The notes beneath the pieces are model-generated. The model searched no databases. It had not been told where the DNA came from and saw only the letters and a program-made list of their open reading frames with translations. A program made the position numbers and the translations under genes. Positions 7,852 to 15,615 of a stretch of DNA of 28,486 nt are shown here, one piece after another. This DNA is from TMP-86 sp964247385 (GTDB lineage: Bacteria > Pseudomonadota > Gammaproteobacteria > Steroidobacterales > Steroidobacteraceae): positions 1 through 28,486 of the forward strand of contig CAXTUB010000023.1 in the NCBI GenBank assembly GCA_964247385.1, read 5' to 3'. Each line of letters starts with the position of its first letter. Within the stretch, counting starts at the first letter, position 1.

Positions 7852-8772
7852 TTATGTCGGCTCGATCCCGCGGATTTGACGCTGTGCAGCAAGCCACGCG
7901 CCGAGCCATCCGAGCAGGGCCGCGACGAGCGCGAGGATGACGGCGGTCGGCCAATCCAGCCCCGCCAAACGGTATTGGCTGCCGTATTCCTGCGCGAGTG
8001 CAGCGACTGAGCCGGCGATCGACCTTTGGACCACCGCAACCAGCGCCACGGCAAACCCGGCACCGCTCAGTCCCAGCAACGCGCCGGCATACAGAAACGG
8101 ACGGCGCACGAATCCGTTCGTGCCGCCGACCAACTTCATGACCTCGATCTCATCGCGCCGGTTCAGTATGTCGAGCCGCACGGTGCTGCCGATGACCAGC
8201 AACACGCCCGCCGCCAGCAACGCAAAAAATGCAGCCGTGACTTGGCGCAACACCCCGATCATGGCGAACCAACGCTTGGCCCACTGAGAATCCGCTTGCA
8301 CGGAATCCACGTCGGGGAGGGTCGCGAGACTTGCGGTGGTCTGCTCGAGCTCGAATCCCGAGCTTGCGCTCAGGGCAGGCGTCACTGTGATCACGAAAGG
8401 TAGGGGATTGTTCTGCAGCGCGTCCAGCGCAGCGCCAAATCCCGAGCGCTGCTTGAACTCCGCGAGGCCCGCGTCGGGAGAGATCAACGCCACTTCCGCC
8501 ACATCGGGCCGAGCGCGAATTTGCGCGGCGACCTTGCGCGCCTGAGACTCGCTCAAACCGGTTCTCAAATACACGCTCGATTGCATTCCTTGCGGCCAAC
8601 GGCTGCCCAGCGCACGGGCGTTCGACACCAACAAGTGGAAGCACAGCGGCAAGGCGAGAGCGATGCCCACGACCGCGATCATCATGAGCGTCGCGATGGG
8701 CTGCGCAGCCATTCGGCCCAGCTCGCTCAGCAAGGCGTGGGCGTGGCGCTCCGCATAGACCTTGAGATTCAA
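7852..8772 (-). CDS. ftsX: Cell division protein FtsX (ABC transporter-like permease subunit)
   Basis: Inner-membrane partner of FtsE. The FtsEX complex is recruited to the Z-ring and activates murein hydrolases through a periplasmic activator. The protein has 306 residues: a cytoplasmic N-terminus with the RHAHALLSELGRMA stretch typical of proteobacterial FtsX, a first membrane segment at about 28-50 (TLMMIAVVGIALALPLCFHLL), a periplasmic domain to about 165, and three more membrane segments (about 170-195, 225-250, 275-295). The start is TTG at 8772 overlapping the ftsE stop as TTGA; the next in-frame ATG would remove the conserved N-terminus. Translation is probably coupled to ftsE. A 128-base gap separates it from rpoH. 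Confidence 0.93.
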   Translation of the reverse strand: MNLKVYAERHAHALLSELGRMAAQPIATLMMIAVVGIALALPLCFHLLVSNARALGSRWPQGMQSSVYLRTGLSESQARKVAAQIRARPDVAEVALISPDAGLAEFKQRSGFGAALDALQNNPLPFVITVTPALSASSGFELEQTTASLATLPDVDSVQADSQWAKRWFAMIGVLRQVTAAFFALLAAGVLLVIGSTVRLDILNRRDEIEVMKLVGGTNGFVRRPFLYAGALLGLSGAGFAVALVAVVQRSIAGSVAALAQEYGSQYRLAGLDWPTAVILALVAALLGWLGAWLAAQRQIRGIEPT

Positions 8773-9524
8773 TGCGCCACCGAGCGCGCATCGGCATGAC
8801 CAACCGCGGGACGATTGGCAGAACGCTCTGTCGTCGCGGGATCTGCCGACGCGAGATCCGCCGACACGAGATCCGCCGTCGCGAGCTGTCCGGACGCAAT
8901 GTTGATGCGCGTGCCGCCGGTTTCGATCAAATGCAAATCGTGTGTGGCAATGACCACGGTGACGCCGACTTCATTGAAACGCCGGAAAACCAGCATGATC
9001 TCACGCGCAAGCTGTGGATCCAGATTGCCGGTTGGCTCGTCCGCGATGAGCAGGCGAGGCTTCGCGATGACGGCTCTTGCAATGCCGACGCGCTGCTGTT
9101 CGCCGGTGGAGAGCTCGACCGAGCGATTTTTTTCCTTGCCGAGCAACCCCACCTGATCGAGGGCGGCGCGCACGCGCTTGTCGATTTCGCGCCGCGGCAC
9201 GCCCGCCACGATCAACGGCAGTGCCACGTTGTCGAACACGGGCCGGTCTTGCAACAGTTTGTGGTCTTGGAACACCACGCCAATCTGGCGGCGAAACGCT
9301 GGTATGGCGGAGCCTTTGACCGTCGAGGTGTTGCGCTCCGCAACGATCACCGCCCCGCGCGTGGGACGCTCGATGAGAGAAATCAATTTGAGCACCGTGC
9401 TCTTGCCCGCGCCGGAAGGGCCCGTGAGAAACGCGAGCTCTCCCGTCGCGATGCGAAAAGACATGCCCGTGAGCGCCTCGCGCCCGTTGGCGTAGCGCTT
9501 ATACACCCGATCGAACGAAATCAT
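8769..9524 (-). CDS. ftsE: Cell division ATP-binding protein FtsE with a repeat-extended C-terminus
   Basis: ABC-type ATPase of FtsEX. Visible are Walker A GPSGAGKST (35-43), the Q-loop glutamine Q86, the signature LSTGEQQ (138-144; T140 where E. coli has G), Walker B RLLIADEP with E163 and the switch histidine H195. FtsE is usually about 220 residues; this one has 251. The extra tail from about 211 is made of pentapeptides SGQLA-TADLV-SADLA-SADPA, encoded by four 15-base repeats (8836-8895), followed by a non-conserved segment ending at the TTGA overlap with ftsX. The catalytic core looks fully functional; the tail is an addition. The ATG start follows ftsY by 13 bases. Confidence 0.94.
   Translation of the reverse strand: MISFDRVYKRYANGREALTGMSFRIATGELAFLTGPSGAGKSTVLKLISLIERPTRGAVIVAERNTSTVKGSAIPAFRRQIGVVFQDHKLLQDRPVFDNVALPLIVAGVPRREIDKRVRAALDQVGLLGKEKNRSVELSTGEQQRVGIARAVIAKPRLLIADEPTGNLDPQLAREIMLVFRRFNEVGVTVVIATHDLHLIETGGTRINIASGQLATADLVSADLASADPATTERSANRPAVGHADARSVAH
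8836..8895. repeat. Four 15-base tandem repeats inside the ftsE tail
   Basis: Units at 8836-8850, 8851-8865, 8866-8880 and 8881-8895 share the core GCGAGATCCGCCGAC with a few changes; units 2 and 3 are the most alike. Each encodes one pentapeptide of the ftsE C-terminus on the minus strand. The 15-base period keeps the frame, so copy number could vary without damage. Confidence 0.85.
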
Positions 9525-9537
9525 GCGGTGCGCATCA

Positions 9538-10506
9538 TCATGACACGAGCTCCTGGGTGTCGACTTTCAACAGGGCCGCGGCAAATTCTGATGCGTTGAA
9601 AACGCCGAAGTCTTCCAGCTGCTCCCCGACTCCGACGAAACGGATGGGAATGCCGAGCTTGCGGGCAATGGCGAGCACCACTCCGCCTTTTGATGTGCCA
9701 TCGAGCTTCGTGATCACGAGCCCCGTCACACCCAAGCCGCGATTGAATTCTTCGGCCTGTGCAATGGCGTTTTGACCGATGGTGCCGTCGAGCACCAACA
9801 GCACCTCGTGCGGCGCCGATGCGTCGAGCCGTGCAAGCACGCGCTTCACCTTCTTGAGCTCCTCCATGAGATGGCCCTGGGTATGGAGCCTGCCCGCAGT
9901 GTCGGCAATCAGCACGTCGATGCCGCGCGCGCGGGCCGCGCCCAGCGCATCGAAAATGACCGCCGCGGGATCCGCCCCCCCTTGCTGCGCAACGATCGGG
10001 ATGCCATTGCGCTCTGCCCACGCCTGCAGTTGCTCTCGCGCCGCCGCGCGGAACGTATCGCCCGCAGCGAGCATGACACTGTGACCGTCGCTGCGGATGC
10101 GGTGCGCCAGCTTGCCGATCGTGGTGGTTTTTCCCGCGCCATTGATGCCGATGACGAGAATGACGAACGGCCTTTGCGAGCCGATGCGCAAAGGCTTTTC
10201 CACCGGCTGAAGAATTCCGAGCACCGCTTGCTGCAAAGCGCGGCGCAGCGCAGGAGCATCACTCAGCTCTTTTCGCGCTAGCTTCTTGCGCAAGCCTTCG
10301 AGAATTTGCTCGGTGGCCTCGATTCCCACATCCGCCATGATCATGCGAGTCTCGAGATCGTCCAGAATTTGCGCATCGATGGCCTTGCCTGGCAAGAGGT
10401 TCGCAAGGTCGTACGAAAGCCACGAATCTTGCGGCGAGATTTTGGCGCGCAAGCGCTTGAAAAATCCTTTGAAGCCGCGCCCGGCGCTCTCCTCGTCTGA
10501 TGCCAT
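9538..10506 (-). CDS. ftsY: Signal recognition particle receptor FtsY
   Basis: SRP GTPase at the inner membrane that receives ribosome-SRP complexes and hands nascent membrane proteins to SecYEG. From ATG 10506 it has 322 residues: a short N-terminal stretch with the membrane-targeting helix (GFKGFFKRLRAKIS, 11-24), a four-helix N domain, and the G domain with GINGAGKT (120-127), DTAGR (202-206), TKLDG (266-270) and the closing GVGEQLEDF. The long acidic A domain of E. coli FtsY (497 residues) is absent, as in many other bacteria. An open frame reaches 10581, but the upstream residues look like translated promoter DNA and overlap the divergent rsmD start. First gene of the ftsY-ftsE-ftsX set, divergent from rsmD across about 65 bases, as in E. 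coli. Confidence 0.95.
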   Translation of the reverse strand: MASDEESAGRGFKGFFKRLRAKISPQDSWLSYDLANLLPGKAIDAQILDDLETRMIMADVGIEATEQILEGLRKKLARKELSDAPALRRALQQAVLGILQPVEKPLRIGSQRPFVILVIGINGAGKTTTIGKLAHRIRSDGHSVMLAAGDTFRAAAREQLQAWAERNGIPIVAQQGGADPAAVIFDALGAARARGIDVLIADTAGRLHTQGHLMEELKKVKRVLARLDASAPHEVLLVLDGTIGQNAIAQAEEFNRGLGVTGLVITKLDGTSKGGVVLAIARKLGIPIRFVGVGEQLEDFGVFNASEFAAALLKVDTQELVS

Positions 10507-10571
10507 GCGGCAAGTGTAACCGCTTGGGGATATGTCGCATCTCGTGGGCGTGCGCGGCGAATCGCTATGAT

Positions 10572-11198
10572 GTGCGCACACTGCGCACGAGCCGCGCAGC
10601 GGAGCGCGACATCGAGCAAAGAGTGCGAATCATTGGCGGGCGATGGCGCGGCCGCACGGTGCGGTTCGATTCGCGCGCGGCGCTTCGACCGACGCCGAAC
10701 CGAGTGCGTGAGACCTTGTTCAACTGGCTGCGCGATGCGGTTCCGGATTCACATTGTCTCGATCTGTTCGCAGGCTCCGGCGCGTTGGGGCTCGAGGCCC
10801 TGTCGCGAGGCGCCGCGAGCTGCGTGTTCATCGAGTCATGCGAGGCGAGCGCGGTCTCGATTCGCCGGCACTTGCAAACCTTCTCTGACAATCCGGAAAC
10901 CCTCGCTCGAAGTCAGGTCGTGGTAACCGATGCGCTGCATTGGCTGCGATGCGCGCACCCCCTCCCGCGCCCATTCGACGTGGTGTTTCTCGATCCGCCG
11001 TTTGCAGAGGGCCTGCTCGTCCGCTGCGCGAGCATGCTGGATGAAAACGGCTGGCTGCGGCCGGACTCGTACATTTACATGGAGTGCTCGAGCGGTGACG
11101 AGCTGCCGCGCGTTCCGGCGCGCTGGAAACTGGCGAAGTCAAAGACGGCCGGTGAGGTGAGTTATCATCTGGCCCGAGTGGGTCTGCATGAAAACTAA
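10572..11198 (+). CDS. rsmD: 16S rRNA (guanine(966)-N2)-methyltransferase
   Basis: SAM-dependent methyltransferase that modifies G966 of 16S rRNA on assembled small subunits. Visible are the N-terminal RIIGGRWRGR, LRPTPNRVRETLFNWL, the SAM-binding motif LDLFAGSGALGLEALSRGA and the catalytic DPPF in VVFLDPPFAEG. The open frame reaches 10500, inside ftsY on the other strand. The start is placed at GTG 10572 (208 residues, near the 198 of E. coli); GTG 10623, just before RIIGG, is the alternative, and neither has a strong ribosome binding site. The 3' end overlaps coaD by 11 bases, so the two are cotranscribed. Confidence 0.93.
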   Translation: MRTLRTSRAAERDIEQRVRIIGGRWRGRTVRFDSRAALRPTPNRVRETLFNWLRDAVPDSHCLDLFAGSGALGLEALSRGAASCVFIESCEASAVSIRRHLQTFSDNPETLARSQVVVTDALHWLRCAHPLPRPFDVVFLDPPFAEGLLVRCASMLDENGWLRPDSYIYMECSSGDELPRVPARWKLAKSKTAGEVSYHLARVGLHEN

Positions 11199-11682
11199 GA
11201 CTGCGGTTTACCCCGGCACTTTCGATCCCATCACCAACGGTCACCATGATCTGGTGCGCCGCGCCGCGCATCTTTTCGACCGGCTGGTCGTGGCCATTGC
11301 GGCCAATCCGAACAAGGCGCCGATGTTCTCGCTCGAGCAGCGCGTGGATATGGCGCAGCGCGTATTGCACGATTTGAGCAATGTCGAAGTGATCGGATAT
11401 TCAGGGCTGACAGTGGACTTCGCGCGCGATCAAGGCCTCGCGGTGATCGTGCGCGGCTTGCGTGCGGTCTCCGATTTCGAATTCGAATTCCAGCTTGCCA
11501 ACATGAGCCGGCATTTATCGCCGGACATCGAGTCGGTGTTCCTCACGCCGCAAGAGCAGTACACCTTCATTTCATCGACGCTGGTCAGGGAGATCGCCGT
11601 GCTGGGCGGCAACGTGTCGGAATTCGTGCATCCGTTGGTGCAAGTCGAGCTCATGAAGCAGCGGCGTCCGAGCGTGGTTTGA
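11188..11682 (+). CDS. coaD: Phosphopantetheine adenylyltransferase
   Basis: Transfers AMP from ATP to 4'-phosphopantetheine, the fourth step of CoA synthesis. It has 164 residues, the normal length. Visible are the nucleotidyltransferase motif GTFDPITNGH near the N-terminus and ISSTLVRE (the ISSTxxR motif) in the second half, plus VRGLRAVSDFEFEFQLA, which lines the active site. It starts inside the end of rsmD, and its TGA stop overlaps the ATG of ggt (TGATG), so the three genes form one unit. The partner CoA enzyme CoaBC is encoded at 18361-19653. Confidence 0.96.
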   Translation: MKTKTAVYPGTFDPITNGHHDLVRRAAHLFDRLVVAIAANPNKAPMFSLEQRVDMAQRVLHDLSNVEVIGYSGLTVDFARDQGLAVIVRGLRAVSDFEFEFQLANMSRHLSPDIESVFLTPQEQYTFISSTLVREIAVLGGNVSEFVHPLVQVELMKQRRPSVV

Positions 11683-13412
11683 TGCGCGCGGCTCGCATCG
11701 GAAACAAAGGCGCGCGCTCGTGGCTCGTGGTGCTGTGCATCGCGGCGCCCGTGGCGTGCACGGCAAACGTCGCGGCAGACACCGCCGCAAACACCTCGAG
11801 AATCGCGCCCGCGCCGCATCCATCCGCCATCGCGAGCGCTCATCCACTCGCAACCCGCGCGGGACAGGAAATTCTTGCAAGCGGCGGCAATGCTTTCGAC
11901 GCCGCAGTGGCCGTCTCGGCCGCGCTCGGCGTCGTCGAGCCCAACGGCTCTGGGTTAGGCGGCGGCGGCTTTTATTTGGTGCATCAGGCGATCAGCGATA
12001 CCGACACGATGATCGACGTGCGCGAGCGCGCGCCGGCTGCCGCCACCCGCGACATGTATTTGGATGCGCACGGCAACCCGATTCCTGAAGCCTCCACCCG
12101 GGGGCCGCTGGCTGCAGCCATTCCGGGCGAGGCCGCAGGCTTCGAATATCTTGCGCAGCATTTCGGCCGGCTGCCGCTGGCGAAAAGTTTGCAGCCTGCC
12201 ATTCGATTGGCGCGCGATGGCTTTCCCATGTACGAGCGGCTGCGCCAGACGCTGCAAGCCAAAATCGACGTGCTGCGTCTCGGCAAGCGCGCGGAAGGAT
12301 CGTTTCTTTCGCATGGCGAAGTGCTTCCCGTAGGTGCTCTCGTCCGGCAGGCCAATCTGGCGCACACCCTGGAAGCCATCGCCGCGCGCGGCGCTGCGGG
12401 CTTTTATCAAGGATCCATCGGAAAAGAATTGGTGGAAGCGGTGCGAGCCGGCGGCGGCATCTGGAGCGCTGCGGATCTTGCGAGCTATCGCGCCATCGAG
12501 CGCAAGCCGGTGAGCGGGAAGTACCGCGATGCGAAGATTGTCTCGGGCTCGCCGCCGACTTCGGGCGGAGTTGCGCTGATCGATGCCTTGAATATTCTCG
12601 CGACTCAAGACCTAGCGGGCGCAGACGGCGCGACGCGAAAGCATCTCATCATCGAGGCCATGCAACGCGCATACCAGGATCGTGCATCGTATCTCGGCGA
12701 TCCGGACTTCGTCGCGGTGCCGGTGCCGATGCTGATCAGCCCGATATATGCCGCGGGTCAGGCAGCCAGCATCCGACGGGACAAAGCCATGCCGAGCGCG
12801 AATCTGCCGGGAGTCGCTTCGCCGCCCAACCCGCCGAGCACCACGCATTTCTGCATCCTCGACCGCGAAGGGAATCTCGTTGCGGGTACGCTCTCGTTGA
12901 ACTTGTGGCTGGGCACGGGGTACTTGGCCGGTAAAACCGGGGTCTTGCTCAACAACACCATGGATGATTTTTCCATCAAGCCCAACACGCCCAACGAATA
13001 TGGATTGGTGGGCGGTGAAGCCAATTCGATTGCCGGCGGCAAGCGAAGTTTGTCGAGCATGACCCCCAGCTTCATTCGCACGCCAAAAGGGCTGATGATC
13101 ATCGGCTCGCCGGGCGGAAGTTTCATCACCACCATGGTCATCTTGGGGACGTTGAATTATCTGGATGGCATGAGCGCGGGCGAAATCGTGTCTGCGCCGC
13201 GTTTCCATCATCAATTCCTGCCTGACGTCGTCAAGTACGAGCCCAACGCGTTCAGCGCCGAAGAAATCGAAAGACTGACAGCGCAGGGGCACCACCTGGA
13301 TTCCAGCGAGCGCCAGTGGGGCAACATGCAGGTCATTACGTGGGATTTCGCTTCTGGCAAGGTCGAAGCCGCCTCGGACCCGCGCGGCGTGGGTGAAGGC
13401 GCAACGCGGTAA
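11682..13412 (+). CDS. ggt: Gamma-glutamyltranspeptidase precursor, exported
   Basis: Periplasmic N-terminal-nucleophile hydrolase that cleaves the gamma-glutamyl bond of glutathione and related peptides. It is made as a precursor and cuts itself into two subunits. The 576-residue protein has an N-terminal signal (hydrophobic WLVVLCIAAPVA at about 14-25; a cysteine follows but the lipobox is poor). Autocleavage should occur before T387 in STTHFC, the nucleophile, equivalent to T391 of E. coli. GSGLGGGGFYLV, SLSSMTP and GSPGGSF form the substrate pocket. The ATG at 11682 overlaps the coaD stop; a TTG three bases earlier is in the same frame but less likely. Cotranscription with coaD and rsmD is implied, though the functions are not obviously related. 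Confidence 0.94.
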   Translation: MRAARIGNKGARSWLVVLCIAAPVACTANVAADTAANTSRIAPAPHPSAIASAHPLATRAGQEILASGGNAFDAAVAVSAALGVVEPNGSGLGGGGFYLVHQAISDTDTMIDVRERAPAAATRDMYLDAHGNPIPEASTRGPLAAAIPGEAAGFEYLAQHFGRLPLAKSLQPAIRLARDGFPMYERLRQTLQAKIDVLRLGKRAEGSFLSHGEVLPVGALVRQANLAHTLEAIAARGAAGFYQGSIGKELVEAVRAGGGIWSAADLASYRAIERKPVSGKYRDAKIVSGSPPTSGGVALIDALNILATQDLAGADGATRKHLIIEAMQRAYQDRASYLGDPDFVAVPVPMLISPIYAAGQAASIRRDKAMPSANLPGVASPPNPPSTTHFCILDREGNLVAGTLSLNLWLGTGYLAGKTGVLLNNTMDDFSIKPNTPNEYGLVGGEANSIAGGKRSLSSMTPSFIRTPKGLMIIGSPGGSFITTMVILGTLNYLDGMSAGEIVSAPRFHHQFLPDVVKYEPNAFSAEEIERLTAQGHHLDSSERQWGNMQVITWDFASGKVEAASDPRGVGEGATR

Positions 13413-13455
13413 TGCGCGGTGTGCGCGGTATGCACCTAAGATTACGCTACACGCA

Positions 13456-14274
13456 TCAGCTCTTTTGGCATCGAGGACACCAGTAGGTCGAGCGTTGCGC
13501 TTGGGTGCGCTGCTTGATGAGAGTGCGGCAGACACGGCAGGGTTGACCGGCCCGCTCATAAACGAACAGCTGTTGCCGGAAATAGCCCGGTAGCCCATCG
13601 GCATTCAAGTAATCGCGCAGCGTGGTGCCGCCAGTTCGAATGGCATCCGATAACACGGACTTCACCGCTCGTGCGAGCTGCGCTGCGTGCGCTCGGGTGA
13701 GCTTCCGGGCGGCGCGGCCCGGCGGAAGCTTCGCGCGGAACAGCGCTTCGCTCGCGTAAATATTGCCAACGCCCACCACCATGCGCGAGTTCATCAAGAA
13801 AACTTTCAGCGCGACGTTGCGGCGGCGTGTCGCCTTGAACACATAGTCGCCATCGAACGCAGGACTCAGCGGCTCCGGGGCGAGCGCAGCCAGCAACGGG
13901 TGAGTGCGGGTTTCAGTCGTGGTCCAGTGCAAGCTTCCGAAGCGGCGCGGGTCGTGATATCTCAAGGTGCTGCCGGTGTCGAGCTCCAAGTCCCAATGAT
14001 CATGAGGCTTCGGCGCCGAACCCGCAGGCACGATGCGCAGGCTCCCCGACATGCCCAAGTGCACAATGGCCGTGCCGTGATCGAATGAGATGAGCAGATA
14101 TTTGGCGCGTCGTTCCACTGAGCGAATATGTGCGCCCGTCACCGCGGCCTCGAAATCTTCGGCGATGGGCCAGCGCAGGCGGCGATCGCGCACCACGGCT
14201 TTCAACACGCGCGCGCCCATGAGCGCGGGCGCCAGCCCGGCGCGCGTGGTCTCGACCTCAGGAAGCTCGGGCAA
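13456..14274 (-). CDS. mutM: Formamidopyrimidine-DNA glycosylase (Fpg)
   Basis: Bifunctional glycosylase/AP lyase that removes 8-oxoguanine and formamidopyrimidines from DNA. It has 272 residues, as usual. The N-terminus MPELPEVET supplies the catalytic P2 and E3; RRAKYLL holds the conserved lysine; VGNIYASEALF is the helix-two-turn-helix region; the C-terminal zinc finger has the pairs CRVC and CPRC. It lies 45 bases after rpmG on the same strand. The rpmB-rpmG-mutM order matches E. coli. No clear terminator is seen in the 43 bases between its stop and the ggt stop. Confidence 0.96.
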   Translation of the reverse strand: MPELPEVETTRAGLAPALMGARVLKAVVRDRRLRWPIAEDFEAAVTGAHIRSVERRAKYLLISFDHGTAIVHLGMSGSLRIVPAGSAPKPHDHWDLELDTGSTLRYHDPRRFGSLHWTTTETRTHPLLAALAPEPLSPAFDGDYVFKATRRRNVALKVFLMNSRMVVGVGNIYASEALFRAKLPPGRAARKLTRAHAAQLARAVKSVLSDAIRTGGTTLRDYLNADGLPGYFRQQLFVYERAGQPCRVCRTLIKQRTQAQRSTYWCPRCQKS

Positions 14275-14319
14275 AGCGCGAGACGAAGCCTCTAACTCAG
14301 AGGCTCCGGGCGCGCGGCA

Positions 14320-14475
14320 TTATTTGATTTTTGACTCTTTGTACGCCACGTGCTTGCGCACGACCGGATCGTATTTTTTTACTTCCATTTTGTCGGGATG
14401 GAGGCGTTTGTTCTTGCTGGTCGTGTAGTAGTGGCCCGTACCTGCAGAGGACACCAACTTGATCTTGTCTCGCAT
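14320..14475 (-). CDS. rpmG: 50S ribosomal protein L33
   Basis: 51-residue basic protein of the large ribosomal subunit. The start MRDKIKLVSSAGTG and the TSKNKR and KKYDP stretches are typical of the cysteine-free proteobacterial L33. The frame extends upstream to 14535, but ATG 14475 gives the standard protein and is preceded by AAGGGGA. It is 16 bases after rpmB and shares its promoter. Confidence 0.97.
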   Translation of the reverse strand: MRDKIKLVSSAGTGHYYTTSKNKRLHPDKMEVKKYDPVVRKHVAYKESKIK

Positions 14476-14491
14476 GCGGCTCCCCTTGAAG

Positions 14492-14728
14492 TTAAAGCTT
14501 GGCGCCCTGCGCGCGCAGCTCGGCAACGACCACATCGACGCCGCGCTTTTCGATGGTGCGCAGACCGCGAGTCGAGACTCGCAAGCTCACGAAACGCTTC
14601 TCGCTTTCCAGCCAAAAGCGGTGCGTGTGTAGATTCGGCAGAAAGCGCCGCCGCTTACGGTTGTTGGCATGCGACACCGAATTTCCGACCTTCGGGCCCT
14701 TGCCGGTGACTTGGCACACTCGCGACAT
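14492..14728 (-). CDS. rpmB: 50S ribosomal protein L28
   Basis: 78-residue large-subunit protein; MSRVCQVTGKGP, NRKRRRFLPNL and LRVSTRGLRTIEK are the usual L28 stretches. ATG 14728 gives the family length; the frame runs on to 14785 through the promoter. It is the first gene of rpmB-rpmG-mutM, with a short leader of about 22 bases after the predicted transcription start. Confidence 0.97.
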   Translation of the reverse strand: MSRVCQVTGKGPKVGNSVSHANNRKRRRFLPNLHTHRFWLESEKRFVSLRVSTRGLRTIEKRGVDVVVAELRAQGAKL

Positions 14729-14756
14729 GGATTTCTCGTAACAGTTCGAGCCGGGC

Positions 14757-14785
14757 TTTATACCAGGGAGCGGGAACGCGGGCAA
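14757..14785 (-). promoter_or_regulatory. Sigma-70 promoter of rpmB-rpmG
   Basis: On the minus strand, -35 TTGCCC (14785-14780) and -10 TATAAA (14762-14757) are separated by exactly 17 bases. They match the consensus at 4 of 6 and 5 of 6 positions. The -10 ends 28 bases before the rpmB start codon. This is the clearest promoter in the window and fits a strongly expressed ribosomal protein operon. Confidence 0.75.
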
Positions 14786-14800
14786 CCTGAAGAATGCTCA

Positions 14801-14840
14801 CCTCGCACCGCCTCGCCCCGCCTCGCCTCGCATTGCCTCA
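14801..14840. repeat. Decamer repeats after radC
   Basis: Three clear units of CCTCGCNCCG type (14801-14810, 14811-14820, 14821-14830) and a fourth decayed unit fill the gap between the radC stop and the rpmB promoter. They are non-coding. They could be a simple-sequence expansion; no hairpin with a T-run is seen. Confidence 0.55.
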
Positions 14841-14842
14841 CC

Positions 14843-15517
14843 CTACAGCACGCCGCGCTCGGCCAGCGACACCGCGGCGCCTTCGCCCACGATGAGATGG
14901 TCGAGCAGACGGATATCCACGAGGCTGAGCGCTTCCTTGATCTTGAGCGTAATGAGTTCGTCCGCGCGACTGGGCTCCGCAATTCCGGAGGGGTGGTTAT
15001 GCGCAACGATGACGGCCGCGGCGTTGTGTTGCAGCGCCTGTTTGACGAGCTCGCGCGGATAGACGCTGGTGCCGTCGATGGTTCCGCGGAATAGCTCGGT
15101 GAAATGAATCAGCCGATGCCGATTGTCCAGGTAGAGGCAGCAAAAAACTTCGTGCTCGAGGTCGCGGATACGCGAGATGAGAAAGTCTTGGGTAGCCCTT
15201 GGCGTGGTCAGCGCCGGCCCAGCACGCAAGCTCTCCGCGCTGATTCGCCGGACGATTTCGACCACGGCCTGCATTTCCGCGAAACGTGCTGGACCGAAGC
15301 CGCGCTGCGCGCAAAAGCGCTGGCGATCTGCGGCGATGAGCTTGCGGAACGTTTGAAATGCGGCCAGAGCTTCCTTCGCCAAGTCGAGCGCAGAGCAGCC
15401 CGCGCTGCCAGTGCGCAGCAACACCGCGAGCAGCTCGGCATCGGTCAGCGCGGCCGCGCCGCGCGCGAGCATTTTTTCGCGCGGGCGCTCATCGACGGGC
15501 CAATCTCGAATCGCCAT
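14843..15517 (-). CDS. radC: RadC-family JAB/MPN domain protein
   Basis: Conserved protein once linked to DNA repair. The family has a helix-hairpin-helix N-terminal part and a JAMM metalloprotease-like domain, with its cellular role unsettled. From ATG 15517 it has 224 residues. Visible are the N-terminal RPREKML, GFGPARFAEMQA (helix-hairpin-helix-like), and the JAMM motif HNHPSG followed by the aspartate in SRADE. A second ATG at 15529 is possible, but MAIRDWPVDERPREK is the common beginning. The radC-rpmB-rpmG-mutM order is as in E. coli, although rpmB has its own promoter here. Confidence 0.93.
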   Translation of the reverse strand: MAIRDWPVDERPREKMLARGAAALTDAELLAVLLRTGSAGCSALDLAKEALAAFQTFRKLIAADRQRFCAQRGFGPARFAEMQAVVEIVRRISAESLRAGPALTTPRATQDFLISRIRDLEHEVFCCLYLDNRHRLIHFTELFRGTIDGTSVYPRELVKQALQHNAAAVIVAHNHPSGIAEPSRADELITLKIKEALSLVDIRLLDHLIVGEGAAVSLAERGVL

Positions 15518-15615
15518 GCCGAGCAGCATGACGCTGCGGCGCGCTCGAAGGCTACGAGCATTTGAGGCCGGATGCTCGAGTTTGCGGTTCGATCAGTGCA
15601 GTGCAGTCGTCTTCA

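Noticed and set aside
10507..10581. N-terminal extension of FtsY by 25 codons
   Set aside because: The residues look like translated intergenic DNA, overlap the rsmD start region, and ATG 10506 gives a normal FtsY.
12612..13604. 330-codon minus-strand frame opposite ggt
   Set aside because: The ggt frame has the nucleophile threonine and all family motifs; the antisense frame crosses into mutM and has none.
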